DNA of 64,000 nucleotides from Pseudopithomyces maydicus (Eukaryota; Ascomycota; Dothideomycetes; Pleosporales; Didymosphaeriaceae): NCBI GenBank assembly GCA_026873275.1, contig JANTUC010000016.1:124001-188000 (forward strand), read 5' to 3'. Under the pieces are notes generated by a model, which did no database searches, had not been told where the DNA came from, and saw nothing but the letters and a program-made list of their open reading frames with translations. Made by a program: the position numbers and the translations under genes. This document shows positions 34,001 to 46,106 of the stretch, piece by piece; position 1 is the first letter of the stretch, and every line of letters starts with the position of its first letter.

Positions 34001-34266
34001 GCCTGGGCTCCATGCAGACAGACCAGATCCTCGACCTCTTCAACGTATCCGCCGACGCGGCGGATCCCTCGGCCCTCCCGCCGCCGCCCAGCAACGCCAA
34101 GGACGGCGGCAGCGGCATTACCGAGAACGACGCCGTGGACGCGGAGGGTAATCTGAGAGAGAAGGGGAAGAAGGGGTTCCTGGATGAGATTGGGGAGTTG
34201 TGGGATGAGAATCAGTATGAGGAGGAGTTTGATCTTGGGGGGTTCTTGGAGAGGATGAAGGGGTGA
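28086..34266 (+). CDS. mot1: Mot1/BTAF1, TBP-removing Snf2-family ATPase
   Basis: Four exons (28086-28090, 28150-28182, 28389-33821, 33945-34266) give 1930 residues with correct phase at every junction. The start MSGSHSRLDRLVTLLETGST matches the Mot1 N-terminus. Residues to about 1300 are HEAT repeats that grip TBP. The Snf2 motor follows: Walker A DMGLGKT at 1354-1360, DEGH at 1464-1467 (the Mot1/Snf2 form of DEAH), LSGTPIQNN, and motif VI MDRAHRIGQ at 1795-1803. The protein uses ATP to dissociate TBP from DNA in the nucleus and so redistributes it among promoters. The first exon has only five bases. No frame errors occur in 5.4 kb of exon, which also has few long G/C runs. Confidence 0.96.
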
Positions 34267-36018
34267 GGTGGGGGTGGGGGTGGTGTTTTGAGAGGGGACG
34301 TGGTTGGGGAGGGAAGATGAATGAGGGAAGGGGGAGGGAAGGAGGGAGGGATGCGCATGGTGTGTCCGAGTCGCCTGGGAGATTTCTTTCTTCCTCCTTT
34401 TCCTCCTTTTTTTTCAAATGGGGGGAGGATGTTGCGGACATGGCGCGGACATGGCGCGCACGAGAAAGAGAGAGAAAGAGAGACCGAGCGATTTACACGC
34501 ATACATACATACATTTGTATGTATGTCTGTCTGTCCGCCCCTCTCATCCTCCTCTCCCCTTCCCCTTACCCTTCCTCCCTCTTTTCCTCCCCCTCCCATC
34601 CCTCTTCCCATCCCTCTCCCCAGGTACCTTTCTTTCCGGCGTTCAGGAGAAAAACACTTGCTTCTTCACAGCACGCATGCACGCATGCATACATGCATGT
34701 ATGCCATGCCATGCCATGCCATGGGACGGGACGGGTATCTAATCTGCATACCTTTTTTTTATCTTCTGTAAAACGGACGGCACATCTTCTGTTTTGGGAG
34801 CTTTGAAACTTTTGCGATTGCAATTAGCGTGGCGCTGGGGGAAAAGGAATTGGAATTGTAAATGTTTGCTGCAAGTCGGAGGGGAGATGGGATGGGATGG
34901 GATCGCTGCTCTTGTGTGTGTGTCTGGGTGTCTGTCTGTGTATCTATGTGGTTGTGTTGGGCGGTGGGGAAGGGGAGGAAGGAGGTGTGGGGAGTGTGGG
35001 TAGTGTATGATGTATGGATGGGAGTGGATCGAATTGACAGTGTATATGTATATGTATATGTGCGTGTGTGCTTGTTGAACTTGGTGTTGTGAGTTGTGAG
35101 TTGTGAGGTGTGCTGGTGCTGTGATGCGGTGAGAGAGAGAGAGAGAGAGATAGATAGAGAGCCGGAATGTGTGTATGGTTATAGTGTTAAAGTGAGGATG
35201 GTGAGCGTAGTGTGTGGAGAAAGGAGAGGAATGTCAGTGCCTAGGGTATGTATGCATACATAGGTCAGTGGTGTTGACATGTTGTAAAAGCAACTCGTGT
35301 GCTAGGTCTTCGAGCTGCATTTTACGATTGAATCCGAGTTTACATATGTATATCTGCACACATGGATGTATATCCTGTGTTTTGTGTACATGCACATGTG
35401 GCAATTGACTGCGTGTGAAAGCAAGATGTGCTTGTTTCGAGGGAGGCGGGGTTTTGGGGTGCTATTTTGGGCAATGTTCAGATTTCGGGTTGATTTGTTG
35501 TTTTGGTGCTCATTTTTGGTCTCTTCATTACGTGTACTTTGGCATAGGCTGAAGTCTGTATGATTGAACGATTTTCTGAGTATTCAGGTCAGTAGTGGGT
35601 GAGGTGGTGAGTGGTAGGTAGTTGGTAGGGTGGAAGGTTGAACAACGGGAAGTAGCGTGGAAAATAGAACATTAGAAATTAGGACTTCACCTCGAGATTG
35701 TCCAAGAAAAAGGCTTCCAATATATGCAGGCAATATATGAATGTCCTTCCGTATTAACAAGATATTCGGGTTGCATTATGTCGTGCGATGTGGTACCCTC
35801 GTATTGCAGCTGCACGCCCCGCCATGTCCCTAGTCGTGAGTGGTTCATGTACCTTGCATTTCTCTTAAGGCGCGCATGTTAATATAAACGACAGCGCAGC
35901 CTTGCGCCTTAAAAGGTTCATCTATCCGCTCTTCGTCTGTCGATCTGCGGGTTTTGTTAGTTTTCGCGCTGCTTTGGTCTTCACTATTTTGCTTTTCTCG
36001 TCTGCTAGGTCTTCCAAA
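34267..36018. other. Intergenic, no gene seen
   Basis: GT- and CT-rich simple sequence near the mot1 end (ATGC and ATAC runs at 34497-34525 and 34675-34725, (GA)n at 35131-35150), then ordinary AT-balanced sequence. No gene or RNA recognised. Confidence 0.5.
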
Positions 36019-37500
36019 ATGTCTGAGCCAGTTACAATAGTACAAACCATTTTCGGTGTGGAAACGTTAGTGTCGACAATTCGCGCGAACCGTACAGCAA
36101 AAAGCTACAACGCCAGTCAATACTCTCACAGTACCGTGTTTACTTACTGGAGAAGCGAATTCAAAAGCGAAAACGCGCCCCTCTCACGACACAATATCAG
36201 CCTCCGGATGAGTGTCTTGGCCGATGGATGCTCATCGACAATGGCGCTGATGTTGTCACGACTCTAGTGCAAACCAGGACAGCGGTACAGTTAAGAGATA
36301 GTCTAAGCACAGTTACTGAACCAGAATTGAGCGCAGTCACTCGCATGACGAGCTCAACTCCACCGGCATTGAGCGTAGTCACGCGTAGCATTGCTAATCG
36401 CCACATATCATCCGTAGAGCCAACACAGACTGTAACACACAAAGGGCCGTTTCGAATGGTCAACAGGCAAGATATCGAACCGCGTCATATTTTGACCGCT
36501 TTCAGATTCACGGCGTGGAGTAAGTGTTGAATATAAGTCTATTTTTTGCATTCGTCACAACAGCGTGCTGACACCACCCAAGGCATAGACAGCGACCCTC
36601 TCTTCAAATCATGCCAACCGTTCTCCGACATGCCGCTTTACAGCCCTGGCGTTTGCCCCGAAGGCCAAGAAGTGGTTGAAATTACGCAGATCCTGGCAAA
36701 CAAGACAGATGGCGGGGTACACACGTCATGGCAGGGAAGCTGTTGCAGCAGGTTCGCATCAAATCATTCAAATAAATCGAAAATCTCACTCACAAATTCT
36801 CAGCGGTATGACATTCGGTCCGAACGTTTCGCGATTCTGTCAGTCTACAATTACAGTTCCACTAGCCGTACACGCGCTCATCACCAGCTCTGGGAATTCG
36901 AGCTACGAGTGGGTGAAAACCGTCGACGGATCCACATCTACGATGTCAAGTATTACGGGGCTAGCAACGGGCCTCGCGGTTGCAGATCCGGTGGTCGTGG
37001 CTTGGAATTTGGAAGAGATGGAGCTCTTTCCCGATGCTTATCGCACGTCGCTGGCGCAAAGGATTGGAGTGGCATCGCCAGCATCGGGGGTTGGCAGCCC
37101 AAACACACCCGCACCGACTGGAAACGGCAGGAGTAGTGAACCAGACAAGCCAGCTTCGGGTGAGCTCAGCACCGGTGCAAAAGCTGGCATAGGTGTCGGC
37201 GTTAGCCTTGGTACCGTCTTGTTGCTCGCTGCACTCGTTTCCTACCTCATGCGACGATCCGCCAATAAGAAGGAGATGAGCGAAGGTATGGCCGAGTTAG
37301 AAGATCCACATACGAGCAATTCATGGAAAAGATGGTTCTTGGGAGGAAGATGGCGCAATGAGGCGGATGTAGACGGTAGTGCAAAGCATGAGTTGGATTC
37401 TAGGGTCGTGAATGTCGTATCAGGACCACCAGCCGAGTTGGACTCCACAAACATCGGACATGATGTCGAGATAGATGACAGAAGAGTGACCTCGATTTGA
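36019..37500 (+). CDS. Single-pass surface protein of filamentous fungi
   Basis: The best supported part is 36564-37500, with an intron at 36752-36803 (GTTCGC...CTCAG) that joins SCCS to SGMTFGPN in phase. The ectodomain has the fungal pattern SDPLFKSCQPF..YSPGVCPEGQ...W..SCC, then SGMTF...FCQST and WNLEEMELFP. A Ser/Thr/Pro linker follows, then a transmembrane helix (AGIGVGVSLGTVLLLAALVSYL) preceded by SELSTGAK-like sequence, and a basic tail (RRSANKK). Upstream, 36019-36519 is open if one base is missing in the CCCC run at 36176-36180, and ends at a GTAAGT donor. The phase into the next exon does not close, so the 5' model is provisional. The role is unknown, and related genes are often near secreted or wall proteins. 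Confidence 0.6.
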
Positions 37501-37857
37501 GCCACGAATGATGCTCTAACCAGATGAGATTATCAAAGTGGCACCTGCTTCGGTGGGTGCCGAGAGACTGCCTTGAAGCACAGTCGACACACCTGCGATG
37601 GCTCAACTTTTTACTGTGTACAAGGCTCTTTCAAACTAGTTTCCACGGTCACCTTTCACCTTTCACCTCTACGCGCGCGTGGGCTCTGGAAACTTCCAGG
37701 TCTTGGCGCACACGACTCGAGCTTAAATTGCTTTCAGGTGAAGCACTTCCTGCCACCGCACCACCACACTTTCAGACTGCAAATTTTCCTCACCTGCCAC
37801 CTATTTGTGAGCCCTCCAGACAACAAGAGTCTTTCCACAACATAACCCTCAGACGAC

Positions 37858-38922
37858 ATGAACGCCATCGAAAAAATGTCGCGTAAGTTTGCTTGTTTAC
37901 ACCTTTGTTGGGCCATTACCTACAATATTAAATCAGAGACTGCCGCATCCGCTCCGGCGGAGAAGAAGCCGGACCCGGTGGAGATCCTCCACGGTAAGTT
38001 ATTACTTGACGCGCTTGACGCAGTGTATATGCTGATAGTATTCTGTCTAGACATGACCCTGGACACGGGCAAGCCCCTCGAGGTCGTCAGCAAGACCCGC
38101 CTGCAAGTCGCCCCAGGCGTCTGGGTCTGGTCCGAGACCCCGTTCTTCGTCGAGGTCGAGAAGCCCACGTTTGTTCGTGGCACAGAGGTTTTGGACGAGC
38201 GCTTCGCCAGGGCATGGAGCGATCTTCCTGTTGAACTGCAGGTTAGTGACTGTCTTTACATTCTTACAGTGTTTATTTACTAACGCACCGTGTGTAAACA
38301 GATCAGGATCTTGTCTTACCATCCAGTACTCAACGGCGAGATCGAGCGGAAGCACCGCGTCTACGTACCGAATCAGCCAACGGGTTGGAAGACACTCGCA
38401 CGCTACTGGGCGATGAACCCGGAGATGGGATCGCTCGCGACACAGATTTTCTACAATACACACAACTTCAAGATCAACATCGAACTGAGCTTCTACCATT
38501 CAGTGCGAGTGTTCTTCCCCAGCCGTGCGGTCAATCACTGGATCCACCGCATCACAGTGAACGTCCCGTTAACCGTTTCGTCGTGGGCCAAACTGGCCAA
38601 CTTCGCCAATAACAAATACGGATTCGCCAAACTCCAGCACGCAGACATACAATTCAATGTGTACCCATTTTTCTCTGCGGTTGGCAGTGCAGTCTTCGAC
38701 TTGAACGCCCTTCGCCCGATCATGCACGGCAAACAGCAAGTTTTCATGGACGAAATCAAGAAGAAGCCCATCAAGTTCCAATGTGACGGGAATATCGAGT
38801 TTCTATACACGAATGAAGATAGAGATGTTCCAGTGCCGGACGAGTGCGTCGAGGCTTGCATATCGAGGCTACGTGATGTAGAGCGCATTTCCAAGTACAT
38901 CGAGTTTAATGTCGGGGAGTGA
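37858..38922 (+). CDS. Hypothetical protein, four exons
   Basis: Exons 37858-37882, 37937-37993, 38051-38241 and 38302-38922 join in phase (donors GTAAGT, GTAAGT, GTTAGT) to give 297 residues beginning MNAIEKMSQTAASAPAEKK. The exact closure of three introns strongly supports the gene. No domain is recognised. The middle shows beta-rich segments (RLQVAPGVWVWSETPFFVEV, KHRVYVPNQPTGW), and neither signal peptide nor membrane helix is seen. It could be a soluble beta-sandwich protein, but that is speculation. Confidence 0.75.
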
Positions 38923-39439
38923 TTTGGGGTTACAGGAGTCTCGGGGTTTCTTGTTGCATCTTCTAGGTTTCTCTCGGCCCATATTTCGGATGGTAATTCT
39001 GTCAGAATGGTTTTGATCGTGGGTACTGTCAAGGGCGATTTCGTGGGTAATTCCAGGGTGTATTCTACTAGGCTGCTAGCTAAAGGCCCAATATGCAGTT
39101 ATGACAATGCAGAGGCTTTTCGATTCTTGGTAATACCTGTCTTGTCATATCCTGTGCCCCAAAAGAAGAGACATGGTGTTTTTCGACAACAGACGTTGTG
39201 GTTTGGAAATTCGCTAGTCTACTTTGGTAACGACCCACTTCATCTGAAGCTATCCAATGGACAAGCATTTTCCCCTCACAGGCCCTACTCGTGATTTCGT
39301 GCACCCCACCTCCATCCCAATTCAATCTGAACTGCAATTGGTTAATTCGTGTTGGAAATACCGGCATCAACACTCACTCTCAGTAAGACTTCATAAAAAG
39401 GGAAACCTCTACATACATCACAAAGCCACACCGCCCGGA
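38923..39439. other. Intergenic, no gene seen
   Basis: 3' flank of the previous gene and promoter of the dehydrogenase. No element recognised. Confidence 0.45.
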
Positions 39440-40273
39440 ATGTCCGGAACCCAACCTCTCCGGATCCTCATCACAGGAGGCGCACGAGGCATCGGTCGCG
39501 GTCTTTTCCGCCACTTTCTGCGCGCCGGCCACTCAGTCTACATCCTCGACTCAAATTCTGCCGAGCTCGAACACGTGCGAAAGCTCGCGGATGGCTGGAA
39601 ATCGGCATCGTCAGCCACATGGAAAGCCTCGCTATGCGACCTCCGCGATCGAGCAGCCATTAAATCCACCATAGATGATGTGAAAAGCGCGTTTGGCGGT
39701 AAGCTCGATGTTCTCATCAACAACGCCATGGCCACGGAAGGTGTCGGATATGGAAAGCCCATGGAGGACGACAGCGATGAGATTATGGATGACTGGGATG
39801 TCAAGATCGCAGTCGGTTTGACGGCTCCGTACCTGCTCAGCCGCCTTTGCATTCCGTTGCTCAAGGCTGGGTCAAGCACCGAGGGCTCTCCGGGGACGAT
39901 TATCAATATTTCTTCTACACGTGCGCACCAGGCTGAAGATAACCACGAAGCGTACTCCACCGCGAAAGCGGGTATTATTGGGCTGACGCAGTCGATGAGT
40001 ATTTCTTTGGGTCATCGTCATAGTATTCGTGTGAATACCATTTTGCCGGGGTGGATCCACGCTATGAACGAGAGAGCGGAAGCAGATGCGCAGGAAACTG
40101 CTTGGGAGGAGGGCCTCAGTAAAGAGGATGCCAGTTGGCATCCTGCAGGTAGGGTGGGGAAAGTAGGAGATATTGCTAAGGCTGCGGAATACTTGATTGG
40201 AAATGGCTTTGTTACTGGACAAGAGATAACAGTTGATGGCGGAGTTGGACGGAAGATGGTGTACCCTGAGTAG
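39440..40273 (+). CDS. Short-chain dehydrogenase/reductase
   Basis: A single exon of 277 residues from the ATG in CGGAATGTCC. It has the classical SDR hallmarks: cofactor motif TGGARGIG at residues 12-19, the NNA motif (LINNAMA), NISS with the catalytic Ser region, and YSTAK with catalytic Tyr172 and Lys176. There is a PGWI loop and a C-terminal TGQEITVDGGVG. It is expected to be NAD(P)H-dependent and cytosolic. The substrate is unknown. The upstream in-frame extension to 39257 has no family similarity, so I chose the internal Met. There is no obvious cluster with neighbours. Confidence 0.92.
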   Translation: MSGTQPLRILITGGARGIGRGLFRHFLRAGHSVYILDSNSAELEHVRKLADGWKSASSATWKASLCDLRDRAAIKSTIDDVKSAFGGKLDVLINNAMATEGVGYGKPMEDDSDEIMDDWDVKIAVGLTAPYLLSRLCIPLLKAGSSTEGSPGTIINISSTRAHQAEDNHEAYSTAKAGIIGLTQSMSISLGHRHSIRVNTILPGWIHAMNERAEADAQETAWEEGLSKEDASWHPAGRVGKVGDIAKAAEYLIGNGFVTGQEITVDGGVGRKMVYPE

Positions 40274-40451
40274 CCGAATAATGTGGTAGAGATCAAGCTA
40301 TCTAATGTCCAGAGTTCGCAACATTACCGAAAGAACGAATGCACGTGATCCATCCATATCTCCATTCCTGGAGCTCACTCTGGGCTCGAAGAACTGAATG
40401 CCTCCATCAAAAACGCAAATGTACAATAGCGATGATCTTTTGTGCCTTCCT

Positions 40452-43139
40452 TTACTCAATTGTAACCTTTGTCATATCTGCCTCATCGAAAAGCAATTCG
40501 TCCCAAGACACTGCGCGATACCGAGATACCCCAGGGACCCAGGCCGCACTAAAATACCGCTTGACATTTATAGTTGTTGCAATTTCAGAATTAGTGGAAA
40601 AAAATCGATCGTTCATCTCCGCAAAGGCTACGCGTGTATAGGGTCCTTGGGAGTGCAACGGCCTGCGAAGACAGATGCCTAGGAATGAGGTTTTCAATAC
40701 AGTTTTCAATTCTCCCAGAATCAGGAAAGCAAACTCATAGTCCGATGTATTGTCGAACGAGAACGCACTCACAGATTCCGATAAGGTCGGCAGAGGCGTA
40801 TCAAAAATAGCCCATCCTATCAGCATTCCATCTGCAAAAAGCCCATGAGCGTCGACATGATATGCAAGCGATATCTGCGTCGGGCTTCCTTTGAATACAC
40901 CTGGTCCGAGCAATTGTTGTCTTTGGAAACGAACTCTGGCTAGCGAAAGAAGTCTTCCTTGCAGAACTATACAGCCTGGTGTGTTTAACCAAGTTGTCGG
41001 TTCTCCATTCTGTGACGATACCGAAACAAAGTTACACCGTTCTTGAAAGCTTGAAGTGTCGCTTTGAAACGACCGGGGATACTGAATGGGACCCTCCCAA
41101 TAGGCCCATGACCAGGATGGCGCTTTTATGGTCGAGGGACGAATCAAACCAGTCTTTGTGGGTAGCCATAAAAGTCCTTTGCATATGTATTGTGACCATA
41201 TTCCCGCGCACCAAGTCATGCTTGTGGCAACGAGGATCTTTCGTGCAAGTCCAGTAATGGCCATCAATCTATCAGTGTCTTTGGTCAGGTCACACCGCGA
41301 ATACATCTCTACCAGATTGAGCCATTCAATGCTTCTTTTGATTTGTATATGGCCCTTAGCAAGATCCCGTCTTCGGTGGAACAGTCGTCGTAGCTCGGGT
41401 AATTCGGAAGGACTGAGGATTGATGAGCCCGCGGACCGGTTTAAGAATAAATTGCCTGGGTTTTCCGATCCTGCAATTTTTAATTTGGAGATCTCTCTCA
41501 ATTTCCCGCGCTCGCATTCGATACCTGCAAAGTCTTCCATGTAAATCTGCCCCCGTGTGAAGTGCAGCGTCCGGGACGCCAGCATGCGCTCCTGGAGTAC
41601 CCAGCCCCGTTTTGCGAGGCCACTCTGCGTGACGTCCGTGGCTGGATTCGGAGGCCTATATATACCAACCGGCTGGCTATGTAAGTGTTGTATGACAGCC
41701 TCTCGTTTTTGCAACGCTGCTGCGAGAAAACCCTCTGAGTCATCCTCGGCGCTGTGCACAGCGATGGTGAATATTGCATTCAAGTACACGTCACCCATTT
41801 TCGCCGACTCTTGCTTCCAGTCCTCTTCGCTATCCTGTATGATTGCCAGAGCATCGATCCATATTAGAAAAACGCCGAAATATTGAGCTACAAAGACAGC
41901 GTCCCTGAATGTTTTTGGCAATCGATCCAGAGGCATGCCCTCTCTCCATTGTTTTTCTGTTTCACTGGTGAGAACTGAGTGCTGTGAAGCTCCCCAACGA
42001 TGACTAAGCGCGACGTATATGGGAGATTTCGTGCTTAAACTTGGCCATTTCTCATGTTGAAAAAATCCGGGATGTTTATCGTTGCTCAGAGTCGAACACT
42101 GGATCAGCTTGACAATCCCTTTTGTAGATAGATCGAGTAGACGGGCGGGAAGAGTGGGCATTTTGCCTATTCTTTCCTTGCACTGTTCAAGTGCTCTCTC
42201 TGATTGCTCAAGTCTCGTTTTCAACAGCGCTGTGTATCCTTTGGACTGTTCAAATTGAAGCTTAAACGACTTCACCCGTCGTTCTAAATACTTAAGCTTT
42301 CCTTGTGACCGCTCAAGCGATTCTTTTAACCACATTTGTATACAAGGTAGCTTTTGCTCGTTTTCCAATCTCTCATCCGGGGCTAGCTCTGAAATCGTTG
42401 TTTCGATATTAATGTCAAAAGAATTATTGGGATGAGGCCCGGAAGTGTCATATGATTCGGTAAGGGTGGCAGGAGGATGAAACAAAGTGAGCTCGTCGTT
42501 GAGCGTGATTAGCTCTGTGGCCTTATCTGTTTTCACGATAGAGCTGTTGCTTTTTTTCCGCCGATAATTACGATTTCGTATAGTGACTTTGAATTGCAGT
42601 GATAGTGAAGTGCAAAACGTCTTTTTGGGGTCACCAAAGTACGATTTTGGACGTGACTTTGGGTTTGAAAGCAGTGTGATCTCCACACGTTTTTCGCTGT
42701 TGGTAATCTCATCCACATCTGATATACCGTTATCGTCGTATTGACTTGAATGGTTCGAGGAGCGACCACGATACATGTCTCTCGTCTGCATCAGAACTCC
42801 GTGGTGCCCGCGAAGAATAGAGGCCAATATTGCGCACAGTCCACAGGATTTTTCTGAGATGGCCAGTGTGGAGATTTCGAGTGCGCGAATGTGTCCAGCG
42901 CGGCCATTTTCGATCCTCGTCTCAGCAAGGCACCCAATCAGCATTTGTGTACAATCGGAACAAAATTCCTGGGCAAGGTCTTTTTTCTGCCGTTTCCTCG
43001 GGTTGTGGATTTCATCTGAATGCTCTTGTGCTAGATAGTGACGCAACTGGGAATCCTCGATACGTCTAGTGTCAGGCTGCTCAATGTGTCGAGCGTAATC
43101 ATCATCTGGGGATATTGCGCGTTTCTTGTTCGTTGCCAT
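40452..43139 (-). CDS. HET-domain (heterokaryon incompatibility) protein with coiled coil
   Basis: 895 residues from MATNKKRAIS; an in-frame extension to 43304 is possible but unlike the family. The HET domain starts near residue 370 (YVALSHRWGAS), continues through WIDALAIIQDSEEDWKQESAKMGDVY and FTIAVHSAED, and ends with RGWVLQERMLASRTLHF. The long N-terminus has a short Cys pair region (FCSDCTQ, SCGLC) and, just before the HET domain, a heptad segment (LKYLERRVKSFKLQFEQSK...LEQSERALEQCKERI). HET proteins trigger cell death after fusion of unlike strains, acting in the cytosol with partners. Non-self partner genes are not evident here. The 3' end lies 180 bases from the convergent SDR gene. 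Confidence 0.88.
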   Translation of the reverse strand: MATNKKRAISPDDDYARHIEQPDTRRIEDSQLRHYLAQEHSDEIHNPRKRQKKDLAQEFCSDCTQMLIGCLAETRIENGRAGHIRALEISTLAISEKSCGLCAILASILRGHHGVLMQTRDMYRGRSSNHSSQYDDNGISDVDEITNSEKRVEITLLSNPKSRPKSYFGDPKKTFCTSLSLQFKVTIRNRNYRRKKSNSSIVKTDKATELITLNDELTLFHPPATLTESYDTSGPHPNNSFDINIETTISELAPDERLENEQKLPCIQMWLKESLERSQGKLKYLERRVKSFKLQFEQSKGYTALLKTRLEQSERALEQCKERIGKMPTLPARLLDLSTKGIVKLIQCSTLSNDKHPGFFQHEKWPSLSTKSPIYVALSHRWGASQHSVLTSETEKQWREGMPLDRLPKTFRDAVFVAQYFGVFLIWIDALAIIQDSEEDWKQESAKMGDVYLNAIFTIAVHSAEDDSEGFLAAALQKREAVIQHLHSQPVGIYRPPNPATDVTQSGLAKRGWVLQERMLASRTLHFTRGQIYMEDFAGIECERGKLREISKLKIAGSENPGNLFLNRSAGSSILSPSELPELRRLFHRRRDLAKGHIQIKRSIEWLNLVEMYSRCDLTKDTDRLMAITGLARKILVATSMTWCAGIWSQYICKGLLWLPTKTGLIRPSTIKAPSWSWAYWEGPIQYPRSFQSDTSSFQERCNFVSVSSQNGEPTTWLNTPGCIVLQGRLLSLARVRFQRQQLLGPGVFKGSPTQISLAYHVDAHGLFADGMLIGWAIFDTPLPTLSESVSAFSFDNTSDYEFAFLILGELKTVLKTSFLGICLRRPLHSQGPYTRVAFAEMNDRFFSTNSEIATTINVKRYFSAAWVPGVSRYRAVSWDELLFDEADMTKVTIE

Positions 43140-44829
43140 GTCTACGAAGTCCACAGGGCACACAGGAATGACGGAGTATGTATCGTAAAAGACTCTGATC
43201 TGGAGGTGAAGGAGTACTATATGGGCACCGGATGGGGCTGAGTCGTTCGTATCGTACCTTGAGCATGTTTGCCCTGCGATTAGCGGGGTTGTGGCGCAGC
43301 TCACCAGTCAACACCAAGACGTGGCGAAAACATATACGCAGCCTGGTTAATGAGATACAAAGTGCCGTAGAACAACAGATTGAATTTCAGAAGTGAAAGG
43401 AATCAATGAGAAAGCATTGAACATTCTAGGATGGTACTATGCGCATTCTTGAACTCTTTCAACTATCGCTGTAAGAACCCAATCAGATGGAGATAATGTT
43501 AGCTGGTAGCAAGCCACAAGCAATGAACTTACTAATCCGATGAATGTGTACCAAAATAACAGATCAAACACAAGTGGGTAGATAGATTTGATGATAGCGC
43601 GGAACAGTCTTAAGTTATCTAAGCATCCAATGTTCTTATTTGATACATTCGATCAGATCATCTACAAGATCACACAATTTAAGAAAAGGATCCGTAGAAC
43701 AATCCTCCACCCAGCATAAACAAATAAGCAACATTAGCAATAACCATTCAATTTTCACCCATGGTCGCCGATGGTCTGAAACCAAGTCCATCTACATAGA
43801 CCCTAGTTAGAACAACAATATCTCTACATCTATTATTGTGTCCACCTCAGATTGCATCTAAACATACACATATATAACACAAAAATCTTCTTTCTACGCC
43901 ATCTGTTTTCGTCGTCCAGTGGGGAGGCACTTTTTTCTAGCCAGTTTTTACGCCATCGCGGTCGTGTTGACTCGACACATTTGGACAAATCTCCAGATTA
44001 TATAATACAACACCATTCCTCCAGCCTTAAATCACAATAGAATCGTATCCCGCAATGCCCGAATAACCTGTCACAGTAAAAGCAAAAAATAATCCAGGCG
44101 AAGACCTTCCTAACGTACATGATTCAAGAAAGAAGCACCCACTTGCTCTAAGATATTTAAGATGAGCGCAAAATTGAACACTTTCCGCATCTATAAGATA
44201 AGAAATAGAACATATAGTTTCCTATTACAATATTCTCTAATAAGTAGATCTTCGGGTGGAGTATCAATGATTTTTTTTTCTTGTTAGTTGTAGCACTTCA
44301 TTTGACGGCACTATCTCCCCTACCACTTCATAATTTAAAAATACGAAAAACGTTATCCGGGCTAAACGCGAGACTCAGGAAAAACATTAATCATAGAATA
44401 GCAGCTAAAAGTTCTTTCCGTGAGCATCAGTCCAAAAGCACCTCCTACCAGCCATGGAGACACGAGGCGCTCGACCACCCGTGGACACTCACAAAGCTAC
44501 CAATCGCAAAAAGTGCAACAACCCCCTCATCCAGTTAAAGTCAAGGGAAATCAAATAAAAAAATGTCATGCATCTATCCATCAGAGCACAGCCAGCCTTG
44601 CATTGGGTATCTCATCTACGTGAAAAGTTGTGAAAAAAAAGGCCGAAAAAAACCTTAAACACCCTGATCTAAGTCCAATCCATCGAACCACATCAAGCAA
44701 GCAAGCGCTCGCTGACAACGCTCCACCCTTGCATACCAGTCGAACATCCATCCATTTCAAAAAATCCTCCCTCACCGAAACAGCCTCCTCCCCCCGTCCT
44801 CGCCAACGTCCTCTCAGGCCCCTCCAAAC
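43140..44829. other. Intergenic, AT-rich, no gene seen
   Basis: Promoter of the HET gene at the left and 3' flank of taf11 at the right. Several short AT-rich stretches occur (43840-44280). No gene, RNA or mobile element recognised. Confidence 0.5.
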
Positions 44830-45800
44830 TCAACCCCCAAACCCAGCCCCACCCCCATCCCTATCCCTCTTATACCTCCTCAACGCCTCCCTCAAATGCG
44901 CCGGCGTCAACGGCCCCTTATCCTCCTCCTTCAGCCTCTCTGCCAAGCCCGCCGTCTTCGGAATCTCCTTCCAAAACGGCATCGTCGCGAGCGGACTATT
45001 CATGTACAGCTGCGCATTCTGAATCTGCTGGCGATTCGGCTTGCTGTCCGGGCGATGGCCAAACGGCTCCTGGAGCCCCGCTTGCAAGATGTCGGGCCGC
45101 ATGTCGGGGTTGGGCGCGTGGGTGCGGGCGGCGGTCCACTCGTCGCGGACGGTGAGCGCGCGGTCGATGAGGTCGCCGACGAAAGCCTTGCTGTAGGATT
45201 TGACGGCTAGGATGACGTTGGGGGGCACGGACTGGCTGAGGGTCTGGTTGACGAGTTTGCGGACCATTGCGGTTTTGAGCTGGACGCGGCGGTAGACGGC
45301 GTAGGCGTCGGATTGCGACTGGTCCATGGCGAGGACGAGCATGCGTTCGTTTTCGGCGGCTTGCTGGCGGGCGGCGGCGGAGGGGCGCTCGCCTTCGACG
45401 CCGTCTTCGCGCTCGTCGCCGTAGTCGTCGTCTGCCTCTTCGTCGTCGTCGGCGTCGGGCCCGTCGGCCGGAACGCCGTTGGTGGACGCGTCGTCGTGGG
45501 GGCGCCGCCGCGGACGGAGCTCCCTGCTATGCTGGCGGCGTCGTCGTTCTTGCGTTTGCGCTTGCGAGCGCCGCCGCCGCCGCCTCCGCCGTTCACCAGG
45601 GACGCGGTGTCGACGCTGCCGACGGAGGGGGAGCGGCTGTGGCGGAAGGGCGAGCTGACGGCGGATTCGTTGTTGGGGTCGAAGGAGTTGCGGAGGTTGG
45701 AGGGTTTGCGTTTCTTTGCTTGGGAGGAGACGCTGGAGATGGAGCCTCGTTTGCGGGGGTTGGGCACGTTGATTTGGGGGATGTGCGGCGGGGACGCCAT
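44830..45800 (-). CDS. taf11: TFIID subunit TAF11, one apparent frameshift
   Basis: A single exon starting MASPPHIPQINVPNPRKR. Residues 1-100 are Ser/Lys/Gly-rich and disordered. The frame then shifts at the G5 run 45498-45502 (one base missing), after which an acidic stretch (DDDEEADDDYGDE) leads into the TAFII28 histone-fold domain from about residue 150 (MLVLAMDQSQSDAYAVYRR, then VPPNVILAVKSYSKAFVGDLIDRAL). The C-terminus GPLTPAHLREALRRYKRD is also typical. With one base added the length is 323 residues. TAF11 pairs with TAF13 in TFIID for RNA polymerase II initiation. The domain is intact, so I read the break as a sequencing error. Confidence 0.88.
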
Positions 45801-46106
45801 GGCGGATGACGGAGCTGTGGGTCGAGGAGGCGGTGATGTGTGGGAGATATTTGCTGGGGTGCGAGTGTTATGAAGTGCTGGAGTGGAGGTGGGAAAGCGG
45901 AGCTTCGATGTTGAATGCGCGCCGTTACGCGAAAAGCCGCGCTAGTTGTTGGCGCTCGGTCCTCTGGCAAGGTGCCTTCACCTTGACATCATTGCTGTAT
46001 AACTGACTACTCTAACGTATTTTTACTGAGCCATCTCCCGATCAAAATGTAGTCTCCCAATCACCCCATATCCATCCCATCTACCACAGAATAAACACCA
46101 CTCACA

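Noticed and set aside
39257..39439. N-terminal extension of the dehydrogenase
   Set aside because: It is in frame but has no SDR similarity; the family starts a few residues before the TGGxxGIG motif, which fits the ATG at 39440.
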